Below are positions 17,333 through 26,087 of a DNA stretch of 64,000 nucleotides, in pieces. The notes below the pieces were generated by a model, which saw only the letters and a list, made by a program, of their open reading frames with translations, was not told the origin of the DNA and ran no database searches. Origin of the DNA: Candidatus Tectimicrobiota bacterium (GTDB taxonomy: Bacteria > JACPUC01); assembly GCA_016192455.1 (NCBI GenBank), contig JACPUC010000008.1:62001-126000 (forward strand), given 5' to 3'. Positions within the stretch are counted from its first letter, which is position 1. Every line of letters starts with the position of its first letter. Both the position numbers and the translations under genes were made by a program.

Positions 17333-18352
17333 CTACCCCTTCCCCATCACCTCCTCCCCGAACAGCCGCAGCGCCGCCAGTGATTCCTCCATCGGCATGC
17401 CGGGCCAGTGCAGGCGGAAGATGAAGTGGTTGACGCCGAGGCGCTGCTGGTACTCGGCGATCTTGTCGCGGCAGAAGGCGGCGTCGCCGATGATGAAGCG
17501 GTCCTCGATCATGGCCTCGAAACCGGCGTTGAAGCGCTCCTCCTCGTCCATCACCTCATCCTGTCCCCAGGCCTGGTAGGCGGCGTACTTGCCTTCGAGG
17601 TAGGGGCGGCAGGCGTCGATGGCGGCTTGCCGAGTGGGCGCCACGAAGAGCTCCCGCATGATCGGCAGCTCCTCCGGCTCGAACTTGCCGCAGCTCTCCA
17701 GCTCGTCGCGGTAGACCGCAAGCTGGTCCTCGAGGGCGGCAAGGCTGGCGTGCGGGTTGATGAGCCAGGCGTCGGCCAGGCGGGCGGCGCGGCGGATGCC
17801 GGCCAGGGAGTTGGCGCCGATCCAGAGCGGCGGGTGCGGCTGCTGGACGGGAGGGACGCTGATCGACACCCCCTCGCAGGTGAAGTGGCGTCCCTGGAAC
17901 TTCACGTCGCGCTGCGTCCACAGCGCCGGCAGCAGTTCGAGCGCCTCCTCGAAGCGTCCCAGCCGCTGGCGGCGCGTCATCCCGAAGGCGGCCAGCTCCT
18001 CGGCGCGATAGCCCAGCCCCACGCCGATGACAAGGCGGTTGCCGTCCGCGGCGCAGAGGGCGTCGAGGCTCGCCGTCTCCTCCGCCAGCGCCACCGGGTG
18101 GTGGAAGGCGAGGAGAAGGACGCCGGCGCCCAGCGTCATGCCCTGGACTTGGCCGGAGAGGCGCGCCAGCAGCGGCAGGGGTTGGAACATCTGGTACGGG
18201 GCGGTGACGAAATGCTGGACGGCCCAGAGGGAGTGGTAGCCGGCGCCGGCGGCGGCCGCGGCGAAGGCGACAATCTCACGCACGAGGGCCGCCGCGCCCC
18301 CTTGCAGGGGCTGCACGGGATGCTGCACTGGGAGCACGAGACCGAATCGCAT
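17333..18352 (-). CDS. LLM-class flavin-dependent oxidoreductase
   Basis: 339 residues of the bacterial luciferase-like TIM barrel. It begins MRFGLVLPVQHPVQP; YHSLWAVQHFV carries the usual '[W/S]..EHH' position, followed by GAGVLLLAFHHPVALAEE, GVGLGYRAEELAAFGM, the F420/FMN-site segment PLWIGANSLAGIRRAARLADAW, and a C-terminal FRLHWPGMP. The family uses reduced FMN or F420 for monooxygenation or hydride transfer. The length and the motif RRAARLADAW match the TIGR03619/F420-dependent-like branch. The cofactor cannot be decided from sequence. It is convergent with the AT-rich gene and upstream of a small zinc ribbon on the same strand. Confidence 0.88.
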   Translation of the reverse strand: MRFGLVLPVQHPVQPLQGGAAALVREIVAFAAAAAGAGYHSLWAVQHFVTAPYQMFQPLPLLARLSGQVQGMTLGAGVLLLAFHHPVALAEETASLDALCAADGNRLVIGVGLGYRAEELAAFGMTRRQRLGRFEEALELLPALWTQRDVKFQGRHFTCEGVSISVPPVQQPHPPLWIGANSLAGIRRAARLADAWLINPHASLAALEDQLAVYRDELESCGKFEPEELPIMRELFVAPTRQAAIDACRPYLEGKYAAYQAWGQDEVMDEEERFNAGFEAMIEDRFIIGDAAFCRDKIAEYQQRLGVNHFIFRLHWPGMPMEESLAALRLFGEEVMGKG

Positions 18353-18444
18353 CCCACCTCCGGAGGTGAAGGGCGCGGCGACCGCCAGCTACCGAGCGCC
18401 ACACGCATCCCCCCACAGCGTCGCTGGCGGACTCGCAACGAGCG

Positions 18445-18600
18445 CTACTCGCGGATTTCCGGGCTGTCGCTATCGAGGAAGCGGTGGCGGCATTTCGGGC
18501 ACATGAGCTTGATCGAGCTGTGGCGAAGCTGGTTGTCGCAGTAGAACTTCTCGCCGCACCGCGGGCACGTCACCCAAAAAATATCCTCGCGAACCGGCAT
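18445..18600 (-). CDS. Small zinc-ribbon protein
   Basis: 51 residues from the ATG at 18600, preceded by GCGAGGTGAGCC (a strong GAGGTGA site). Two CxxC knuckles are spaced as in rubredoxin-like zinc ribbons: TCPRCGEKFYC near residues 11-21 and MCPKCRHRF near residues 33-41. An acidic tail ends DSPEIRE. It resembles the MJ0042/FmdB-type ribbons often encoded beside redox or regulatory genes. It is on the same strand as the LLM oxidoreductase and 92 bases upstream of it, so they may share a message. Function unknown; metal binding is the only safe statement. Confidence 0.7.
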   Translation of the reverse strand: MPVREDIFWVTCPRCGEKFYCDNQLRHSSIKLMCPKCRHRFLDSDSPEIRE

Positions 18601-18682
18601 GGCTCACCTCGCTTCATGTCGCGTCCTAGAATCAGCCCGGAAACCCCGGTGCATGAGAAGGGGTGCTGAAAAGAGGTAGTTG

Positions 18683-18790
18683 GTGGGGGATTCTTAATCC
18701 CCCACACCCCCTCTCGCCGCGAGCTGTAGGGGCGGTTCGCGAACCGCCCGTAAGATCATGGGTGCGCGAGGGGACAAGGTTCCCTCGCCT
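18683..18790 (-). repeat. Dispersed two-hairpin intergenic repeat, copy C (inverted)
   Basis: Read on the minus strand it has the same order as copies A and B: GCGAGGG...CCCTCGCGCACCC, then CAGCTCGCGG, then GTGGGGGATT...AATCCCCCAC. A perfect 20-base palindrome, GGGCGGTTCGCGAACCGCCC, sits in the middle at 18730-18749 and is absent from A and B. Confidence 0.75.
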
Positions 18791-18840
18791 GCTTCCCTCT
18801 TGCGAACGGCCGCGCACACCCGCCCGCGGCCCACCGCCGC

Positions 18841-20211
18841 CTACCCCAGCCACTCCTCCAGCTTGCAGCTCTCCACCGCCTGCCGCGGCACTTGCGCCTT
18901 CCTCGGGAACGGCTCGTCGAGCGGCACGGTGGCGTCGATGACCACGCGGTCGGCGCGCGGCATCCCCTTCAGGACGTTGATGTCCTGGTGCAAGCGGGCG
19001 CGCGTGACGACGGCCCAGATGACATCTTCTTCGTTGAAGACATCCACGTCCTCATCCACGACCACAACGAATTGCATATGGTGCACGTGCAGGTGCGGCA
19101 CCATGCCGACAAGCTTGGCGTCCGCCTCGCGCCGCTTCTTGATGGAGACGTAGCAGGTGTAGCGCCCGACGCCGGAGTGCGGCAGATAGACCGCCTGCAC
19201 GCCTCGATAGACGCGCTTGATCTCCGAGTAGATGCCCCCCTCCTTGGCCAGGCTGCCGAGGTTAAAGTGGTCGGCGTGGCCGGGAAAGACGCCCTGGATG
19301 ACGGCCTTGCGGCGGTGCGTGACGGCCGTCACCTCCATGTAGGGGACCGCCACCTGCGGCTGGTAGTAGCGGCTGAACTCGCCGAAGGGGTTCTGGATTT
19401 CGGCGGCGTGGGGCGGGATGACCCCCTCGATGATCATCTCGGCGTCCGCCGGCACCAGGAAGTCATCGCCCAGGCTCGTGGAGGGCGTGAGGCGCAGGGG
19501 CTGCCCCAGAAAACTGCCGAGGGTGCCGTAGTCGTCATTGCCAAACGTGGTAAGGGCACTCGCCCCCAGGGAGAGGGCGGGATGGTGCCCGAGGATGAAC
19601 GCCACCGGAGTGGGCCGCCCGCGCTCCTCGTTCTTCTCCAGGATGGTGAGGAGGTGCTTGCTCAGCTTGCGCTGCAAAGAGACCGTTAGGCGCCGCGGGC
19701 TGAGGTACATATTCTTGCAAAAGGAGATGTCGTAGAACCCGTCATCGGGGTCCTTCATCACCGCCAGCATGGTGAGGTACTGCCCGATATCCTGCTCGTG
19801 GTAACGAAACATCGGCACCGTGGTCATGTTCACGGCCTCGCCGCTGAGCACCACCTCCTTCACCGGGGCGCGGCTGGGGTCCATGACTTCCGGCTCGCGG
19901 TGCTCTTCGCCCCGGCGCGCGAACTCCAGGCTGAGGGGCATCTTGACGGCGCCGCGGGGATGGCCGATGGCCTGGGCGCAGAGCTCGCGGGTGAGGAAGA
20001 GGTTGTAGACGAGGGAGAAGTCGGTCGGGCGGCCCTCCAGGTCCAGCGTCTTCTCGAAGCGCACGACGCGCCGGTCGCCGCGGTTCTCAAGCTGCTGCAG
20101 GATTGCCGCGACGTCGAAACCGCGGGGATCAACCGGGCGGCTCACCCGCAGGACGTCGTTCGAGCCAGCGGCTTCCAAAGTTTGAAAGTACTCGCGCAGA
20201 TCCTTGACCAT
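18841..20211 (-). CDS. UbiD-family (prenyl-FMN) decarboxylase
   Basis: 456 residues from the ATG at 20211, with GGGGGAGAGG upstream; an in-frame ATG at 20244 is less likely. UbiD features are clear throughout: DLREYFQTLEAAG, then SGEAVNMTTVPMFRYHEQDIG, YLSPRRLTVSLQRKLSKHL in the prenyl-FMN/metal region, ALSLGAS, the NPFGEFSRYYQP segment corresponding to the EGPFG(E/D) motif, and KEGGIYSEIKRVYRGVQAVYLPHSG. The family reversibly decarboxylates aromatic or alpha,beta-unsaturated acids. The EGPFG glutamate position appears to be Gln (IQNPFG), which is atypical. A second, clearly different UbiD gene starts at 62770. No ubiX flavin prenyltransferase gene is present in the window. Confidence 0.9.
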   Translation of the reverse strand: MVKDLREYFQTLEAAGSNDVLRVSRPVDPRGFDVAAILQQLENRGDRRVVRFEKTLDLEGRPTDFSLVYNLFLTRELCAQAIGHPRGAVKMPLSLEFARRGEEHREPEVMDPSRAPVKEVVLSGEAVNMTTVPMFRYHEQDIGQYLTMLAVMKDPDDGFYDISFCKNMYLSPRRLTVSLQRKLSKHLLTILEKNEERGRPTPVAFILGHHPALSLGASALTTFGNDDYGTLGSFLGQPLRLTPSTSLGDDFLVPADAEMIIEGVIPPHAAEIQNPFGEFSRYYQPQVAVPYMEVTAVTHRRKAVIQGVFPGHADHFNLGSLAKEGGIYSEIKRVYRGVQAVYLPHSGVGRYTCYVSIKKRREADAKLVGMVPHLHVHHMQFVVVVDEDVDVFNEEDVIWAVVTRARLHQDINVLKGMPRADRVVIDATVPLDEPFPRKAQVPRQAVESCKLEEWLG

Positions 20212-20536
20212 CAAGCCTCTCCCCCACGGGCAGCGGCATCGCACCTTCTCCGATGATCACGGGGAACCACCCGCACCGGCAGCGCCGGGCGCACCCATGC
20301 TTGGCTCCCTCCGCGTCGAGGTAGGATAGCATACTCCTTGCCGGTACGACGTGAAATCGCGCCCTTCGCGTCGTATGGGGAGGGTGACCACGATCACACG
20401 CGCTCCCCCAAATGGGGCCGGGACGATGCAGCGATATCCACTCCCGGTAGCTGGTCTCACACTCTGCCGCGGACCACGCGCATGAGCCTCAGGCGGCAGT
20501 CGTGATTGGCTCCTTCCGCTCTCTGTGAGAACAGCT
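20212..20536. other. Intergenic region, no gene seen
   Basis: 325 bases between the UbiD gene start and the hsdS 3' end, both on the minus strand. It should hold the UbiD promoter. It marks the boundary between GC-rich host-like sequence and the lower-GC restriction locus. No repeat or integrase remnant seen. Confidence 0.4.
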
Positions 20537-21887
20537 CTACACCGCTGTTTCGCCGAGGATCGCTTCCTCCACCACCCGCTTAGCTTCGTCCAGTAGGCGC
20601 TGGGCTTCGCGGCGGGCGGCGATGGATTCGCGCACGTTGGCGACGATTTTCCGCCGAGTCGCGTCATACGGAAGGGCAATCGGAATCCTCATAAGGTCCG
20701 GAGTCGAAATGGCCGGGTACATACTGGCTGTGGTGTGCACATCAAGTACTTCGCAAACAAGCGGCAGGCGTAGGTAAAGCAGCAGCAGTTCAGGCGCCAT
20801 ATCTTCCCGTGGCTCGAGGACCGCGAAGCCTGATGAACAGACGTAGCCGCTCTGATCCTCGGTGATGATGGCCGACAGTCGGCGGATCGGGCGGACAGTG
20901 GTTGTGATGATGTCGCCTGGCTGAACGACCCACGTTGCCCGGCTCGGCGCCGCCTCGCCGACTACCGCCTTACTGTCCGCTGTACCGCTGCCGGTTACGT
21001 CAGCGATTTCGATGTACTGGAACTGGATGCCGGGCCTGGCTTTGAATCGCTCTTTGGACAGGTTCGCTACGTCAGCGATGATCAAGCCATCGCGCGACAA
21101 AGCCGTGATTAGGTTCTGCATGCGAGGGCTGAAGTATTCAGCGTCGAACCGGCCAGCGGCTTGTGTGTCACCGTAGGACCGCTCGTAATACAACCGAGGG
21201 GTCAAGTCCAGCTTGTCGAGGCCCAACGCTGATTCCAACAGCGCTTCCGCTTCGGAGTAAAGTCGCCGAGAATCCCTACGGCGTGCGTATGTTTCCCTCG
21301 TAAGACTGGCAATTCTATCGTGCTGCGCAGTACGAACGATGCGCAGGGTCTTAATCCTTTCAATGAAGAGATTAAGCTGTACATTGCCGGTCGATTCACG
21401 AAATATCTGGAAACGACCCAACTTGGTATTTAGGAAAGTGGAAAGAAAGTAGGGGTCAAAACCACTACCAGGATTAACTCGTATGATACCAAGGTGACGG
21501 TCAGCATTCGCTGGCAACAGGTCTATAGTCTATAGTGGCCACAGCAGCGTTGCCAATTGTACCGACAGTAATAAGCAAAACATCATCAATCTTCATCTGT
21601 GTGCGCTTATTCGCTCTATGCTTGGCTTCGCTGATAAAGAGCGTATCTCCAAGGGCAAACTCGTTATCCTTGACGCACTTCGCCGACAGGTAACAGACAC
21701 CACCTTCTTCAACGATATCAGGTGATGCATGAATGCCATCAGTAACATAGGCGAAGGCCCCTACCGTTATAGGTTTCATGCGCTCGAGGGAGTTAGCGAG
21801 CGTAAGGTAATCCGGTTTGTAATACTCGGCATCTAGACGTGCAGCAGTTGCCACCTGTGAGAGGGGAATTGCGCTCCACACCGCCAT
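20537..21887 (-). pseudogene. hsdS: Restriction-modification specificity subunit S, frameshifted
   Basis: Two abutting frames together encode one specificity subunit of about 448 residues. The first (21887 to about 21530) has the target-recognition-domain pattern AFAYVTDGIHASPDIVEEGG with YLSAKCVKD and VLLITVGTIGNAAVATID. The second (to 20537) continues LPANADRHLGIIRVNPG, a coiled-coil spacer (LTRETYARRRDSRRLY), a second TRD with IEIADVTGSG, and a final helix (REAQRLLDEAKRVVEEAI). Two TRDs and two helical spacers are the normal layout. The frame is broken by a 7-base tandem duplication at 21522-21535; deleting one copy gives an uninterrupted V-A-T-I-D-L-L-P-A-N. The start overlaps the upstream stop as TAATG. 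Confidence 0.85.
21522..21535. repeat. 7-bp tandem duplication inside hsdS
   Basis: TCTATAG occurs twice in direct succession. The second copy shifts hsdS out of frame; with one copy the specificity subunit reads through. It is either a recent slippage event, a switchable site, or an assembly error. Confidence 0.9.
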
Positions 21888-24005
21888 TACCCGCCCTCCC
21901 CGTTATCTGAGCAGAAGGCGAAACCTTGTTTTCTTCCCCACTCACGGAACGCATCGGCGATGCCAGGGCGGTCGGGCACAAATGGGAGTTTGAAGGCATA
22001 GGCATCACGAATGGGCCGCCTTTGCGCATCGGTTCGCGCCGCGGCCAGCCGCTGCTCGAGCTGCTTCGCTACATAGGTCCGCAGGTTGAACAGGTCGTGG
22101 TTAACCATCGGGTGGCTGTGCAGATCGTAAAGCCGGCTTCCTTTGTCGTCGGTTAGATAGACATACTCACCGCTTGTGTCCTTGCCACCATGTTGGCTTA
22201 CGGCGAAGAAGATGGGATAGTCATCAACTCGGGGACAACGCAGGCGCGGTGAGGCGCCAGGATCGTCGTTCCATTTCTGTAGGAAGAGGATGCTCGTCTT
22301 GGTCCCGGTATGCGGCTTGAACATGTTGCCGTGCAGGCCGACCACGGCCAGGATGCGGGCGTGTTGGGCAACGAAGTCGCGGATATTCTTGTCGGTGGTG
22401 TTGTTGAGCCGACCTTGTGGCAGGACGATTGCCATTCGTCCGCCGGGTTTCAGGAACTCCAGGTTGCGCTGGACGAACAGGACATCACGGCCAACCTTGG
22501 TCTGCCACTTGCCGTTGGCCTTCTTTGCAAGGTCAAACTGGTGAATGATCCGTGAATCCTTGATGTCGCCAGCAAAGGGTGGATTCGTCAGCCGCACGTC
22601 GAAGGCGAAGTAACGGTAGTGCTCCTGGTTCCAGCGGTCGCGCTGAGGGTCGTCTGGAAAACGTTGCAGGCGGTCGCGTAGGCCAACCCTGACCTCATCA
22701 GGCCAAGTGCGGGGATCCAGGGTGTTGGCGCGGTAAACATTGCTTCGACCATCTCCGGCGATCAGATTAAGGGCTTTGGCGATCTTTATGTTTCGTGGAT
22801 CGAAGTCGATGGCGTAGTCGTGCTCGCGGGCGTACTCGGCCTGCCACGGTGTCGGGCCATTGGCGGTGAACTCGTTGCCCCAGACGTGGAAAATCGTGTG
22901 AACCGTGAAGCCGCAAGACCCAGCGGCGGTGTCAATCACGTACTCGTCTATGCCGGGATTCAGCATCTTCACCGCCATGTCGATGACGTGGCGGGGCGTG
23001 AAATACTGTCCCTATCTTGCGCTTGCCGACCTCGACAGCCAGGTACTCGAAAGCTTCGTCGATAACCTGAAGGTTGCTGTTGAACAGCTTGACGTTTTCC
23101 AGGTAGGACCCACAGGTGACCAAGTGCTCCGGGGTCAAGTCGATACGCTCGCCGTCCAGGAACACGCCTGGCCATTTAACCTTGGAATTGTCGAACAAGT
23201 CGTTGATCTTCTGTTTGAACTCGCTGGGGGTGGCCCCGCTGACCCGGAACTGAAGGTAGCGCCTCTGTCGTTCGCCCTGGGCAGCCTGGGCTTCGTCATA
23301 GAGCTTGGCGTAGATGAGTTTGAAGACTTCCTCGAAGGCGTCCACGCCAGCGTTGGCCAGGACGAGATTCTCCATGTCCAGGATGATCTTCTTCAGCGTG
23401 GTTTGCTCTTTGACCAGGACGTTACCCCTGGCCAGGTCGTCCAGCGTCCAGCGCTCGCCCAGCAGCTCGGAGAGGGTCTGGCCGGCGCGGGGGATATCGG
23501 GAAGATTCTGAAAGTAGTTGGGGTCGCGGCGATGCAGAATGATGGTTTCGCCACCGTTTGTCCAGACGCCGATGGGCGCCCCCTCGGCGTGTAAGTAGCT
23601 CTTGAGCTGTTCCAAGCCGTCGGACCGCTTGGGCTCCTTACACTCAATGATGATGAAAACGGTACCAGGGTCGTCCTTATCCCACACCACGATGTCCGCC
23701 GCCTTCTCATGGACGGCAGATCCGAACTGGACAGGCTTCTCGATGGCGATGCGCTCTGCTGGGTAGCCGTAGTGGTCCATCAGCATTTTCACGTAAAGCT
23801 GCCGCACTACCTCCTCGGGCTTGGCGGGGCGTTCCGTGCCGGTTGCGTAGCATGTCAGGTAGGGCTTGCCGCGCTTTAAGGTGATGGACAGGCGAGCGAT
23901 GGCGTTGGGCTTGAAGATGGTCAGGGCGTGGGTTGAGCCTCGCAGGATTTCATCCACCGATGGCGGATGGTTCGCTTCGTACCGCTTCTTGTCTTCGTTG
24001 TTCAT
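21887..24005 (-). pseudogene. Nuclease-methyltransferase fusion subunit of a BcgI-like R-M system, frameshifted
   Basis: One reading unit of about 705 residues from the ATG at 24005 (site GAAAGGAAG), broken once. Residues 1 to about 180 form a type I R-like N-terminal PD-(D/E)xK domain: KAADIVVWDKDD then FIIIECKEPKRSDGLEQLKSYLHAEG. A helical part leads to the N6-adenine methylase: RKIG|QYFTPRHVIDMAVKML, DTAAGSCGF, FDVRLTNPPF (catalytic NPPF) and GGRMAIVLPQG. The frame breaks in the GGG at 23011-23013, where one base fewer restores KIG-QYFTPRHV. With an S subunit coupled downstream and no separate R translocase gene, the layout resembles BcgI-type (type IIB) enzymes. As read here it would make no full-length enzyme. 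Confidence 0.85.
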
Positions 24006-24118
24006 CGTCTTCCTTTCGGGAATCCCAGTCGCATGGCACGAAGCTTGGCCAAAAGCCGGGCAATATCCTGCTCCTGGAGAAAGACAAACATAAGGCCTCC
24101 AGACTCCGGCAACGTCAT
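24002..24118 (-). CDS. Small ORF coupled to the R-M operon
   Basis: 38 codons from the ATG at 24118, with AGGA about 6 bases upstream. Its TGA overlaps the ATG of the nuclease-methylase gene (ATGA). The product contains LQEQDIARLLAKLRAMRLGF, a plausible amphipathic helix, and no family is recognised. The frame is open upstream to 24205, so it could instead be the tail of a lost upstream gene. The start-stop overlap is the only real support. Confidence 0.35.
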   Translation of the reverse strand: MTLPESGGLMFVFLQEQDIARLLAKLRAMRLGFPKGRR

Positions 24119-24294
24119 GTGGTATCCTGCTCTCTCCCACGTGCCGACCGCGGCAGGGCTTACCCCTGAGGTTTTAAGGCCGACTCCCAGAAGAGGCAAG
24201 CCCAAGGGCGACGCCGGCTGGCTGTGTCCCGGGCCTCCGACGTGCTATCTTGCGGCGTTTCCCGCTCCCCACCTCTGCTGAGGAAACCTCGACG

Positions 24295-25158
24295 ATGCTC
24301 GCCCAGTTCCTGGCCCTCTTAGGCGCCGTCACCTTTGCGGTCAATCACATCCTGGTCAAGAAAGGGCTGCTCGCGGGCGCCACGCCGACGGTCTGCACCT
24401 TGGTGAACATCACCTCGAATGCGGTCTGCCTGTGGATCCTCGCCCTCTTCCTCACCCCCCTTGGCGCCCTCGCCGCGCCGCAATCGCTCATCTTCATCCT
24501 CGTCGGCATCCTCGTCCCCGGCCTGGCCCGCATCCTCTTCTTCACGGGCATGGACCGCCTCGGCGTGTCGCGCGCCACCGCCGTCATCGGCGCGGCGCCC
24601 ATTTTCTCGACCATCGTCGCCATGGTGGCGCTGCGGGAGCGTCCGGACCTCCTCACCGCCCTGGGAACCCTCTGCGTCGTCGGCGGGCTGGCGGGCTTGT
24701 CGCTCGAGCGCCACGTGCGCATCACTTGGAAACGGTCCGACCTGCTCTTCCCGCTGGCTTCGGCGCTCCTCTTCAGCGCCCGCGACAACCTGACCCGCCT
24801 CGCGACGCGAAGCTGGGCCTACCCCCTGCTCGGCTCCGCCATCGCCACCGGGGCCGCCACGTTCTTCGTCTTCCTCGTCAATGCGCCGCTCGCCCCGGCC
24901 GGCAGCCTGCGCTGCAACCGCACCAGCTTCTTCTTCTTCGCTCTCTCCGGCATCACCTCGGCGGTCGGCTACCTCTGCTTCTACTCCGCTCTGAGCATGG
25001 CCCCCGTGGTGCGCGTCGCCCCCCTCCTGTACACCATCAACATCTTCAGCGTCATCCTGTCGTACTTCTTCCTGAAGGACTCCGAGATCCTCACGCTACG
25101 GGTGATCTTGAGCGCCCCCGTTATCTTCACCGGCATTCTCCTCGTCACCGCTTTCTGA
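24295..25158 (+). CDS. EamA/DMT-family transporter, full length
   Basis: 287 residues from the ATG at 24295, chosen for its GAGGAAA site; the ORF is open to 24250. Ten hydrophobic segments in two repeated halves follow the EamA pattern: half one starts FLALLGAVTFAVNHILVKKG and ends at about residue 135, half two starts LFPLASALLFSARDNLTRLA and ends LSAPVIFTGILLVTAF. Such carriers move metabolites, amino acids or small organic compounds across the inner membrane. Substrate not predictable. It is convergent with two half-length EamA genes. Confidence 0.88.
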   Translation: MLAQFLALLGAVTFAVNHILVKKGLLAGATPTVCTLVNITSNAVCLWILALFLTPLGALAAPQSLIFILVGILVPGLARILFFTGMDRLGVSRATAVIGAAPIFSTIVAMVALRERPDLLTALGTLCVVGGLAGLSLERHVRITWKRSDLLFPLASALLFSARDNLTRLATRSWAYPLLGSAIATGAATFFVFLVNAPLAPAGSLRCNRTSFFFFALSGITSAVGYLCFYSALSMAPVVRVAPLLYTINIFSVILSYFFLKDSEILTLRVILSAPVIFTGILLVTAF

Positions 25159-25211
25159 CGGCTCCCCGAGCGCGGCGCCGCCCGGCGCCCCCCCCGGCCC
25201 CCGCCAGGCGC

Positions 25212-25634
25212 TCAGAGCACCACCAGCACGCCGCCGAGGATCGTCAGGCAGGTGCCGATGAGGATGCGCCCGGTGATCCGCTCCTCCCGGAGGAACAGCA
25301 TCACCAGGAACAGGGTGACGAGGGGGTAGGTGCTGTTCAACGGCACGATGACCGAGACCTGCCCGTAGCTCAGCCCTTTCCAGTAGAAGTAGGTGCCAAG
25401 GATGCTGCAGACCCCCGATCCAGCAATGGCCGCATAAGCCTGCCAGGTATACCCCCAGGGGGTTAAGCGCAGGCCGAGGAGACGAAGCATAAGGTAAAAG
25501 ACGGGCATGCTGACGATGGGCGCCATCAGCGCGCCAACCGCCGCGGCGCCCCCGAGGTTCACCCCCAGCTTGGCGAAGTTCGGGCTCAGCCCCCAGGAGA
25601 GCGCCGCCAGAAAGGCAAAGAGGTACTTCATCAT
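25212..25634 (-). CDS. Half-length EamA/DMT transporter subunit
   Basis: 139-140 residues (ATG at 25634 or 25631) with about five hydrophobic segments: YLFAFLAALSWGLSPNFAK, then VGALMAPIVSMPVFYLML, AYAAIAGSGVCSILGTYFYW, VIVPLNSTYPLVTLFLVMLF and ILIGTCLTILGGVLVVL. It is exactly one EamA repeat, as in EmrE-sized or split DMT carriers that function as pairs. It lies 27 bases downstream of a second half-length EamA gene on the same strand, so a heterodimer is likely (inference). Confidence 0.8.
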   Translation of the reverse strand: MMKYLFAFLAALSWGLSPNFAKLGVNLGGAAAVGALMAPIVSMPVFYLMLRLLGLRLTPWGYTWQAYAAIAGSGVCSILGTYFYWKGLSYGQVSVIVPLNSTYPLVTLFLVMLFLREERITGRILIGTCLTILGGVLVVL

Positions 25635-25661
25635 GACCCGGATGCTCTCACGCCACGAAGG

Positions 25662-26087
25662 TTACTCTCGCGTCAGGAAGTAGAGGCCCGAGAAGACGAG
25701 GAGGCTGCCCAGGACGATATTCCAGCGCAGCGTTTCCTGGAAGAGGAAGACCGCCGCGATCGGCGCGATGAGCACGCGCGAGGAGCCGATGGCGGTGCTG
25801 ACGCTGGTGCCGATGCGGGAGACGCTGAGGAAATAGAAGGAGCGCCCGCAGAGCGCCGTGAGGAGGCCACTCGCGGTGAAGGCCAGGAGCACGCCGGCGG
25901 GAAGCGTGAGGATGGTCTGCGGCGGGTAGCCTTCCAGGTAGGCCACCACGAGCATGGTGGGGAGCGCCGCGACAAGCGACAGGAAGCCGGCGACGAGGGC
26001 CTGCACCCGGTTCGTCGCCAGCTTGGCGAACAGCCCCGCTGATCCCCAGAAGATCAGGGAGATAAGCGTCAGGAGAATGCCTTTCAT
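25662..26087 (-). CDS. Half-length EamA/DMT transporter subunit
   Basis: 141 residues from the ATG at 26087. A single EamA repeat: ILLTLISLIFWGSAGLFAKL, LVAGFLSLVAALPTMLVVAY, LLAFTASGLLTALCGRSFYF, TAIGSSRVLIAPIAAVFLF and IVLGSLLVFSGLYFL. It is the first gene of a two-gene unit with the similar half-length protein downstream. The pair differs enough in sequence to suggest complementary subunits rather than a recent duplication. Confidence 0.8.
   Translation of the reverse strand: MKGILLTLISLIFWGSAGLFAKLATNRVQALVAGFLSLVAALPTMLVVAYLEGYPPQTILTLPAGVLLAFTASGLLTALCGRSFYFLSVSRIGTSVSTAIGSSRVLIAPIAAVFLFQETLRWNIVLGSLLVFSGLYFLTRE

Noticed and set aside
21531-21545. TGA at the end of the first hsdS half as a selenocysteine codon
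   Set aside because: The continuation of the protein lies in a different frame, so a frameshift from the 7-bp duplication explains it; a Sec codon would keep the frame.
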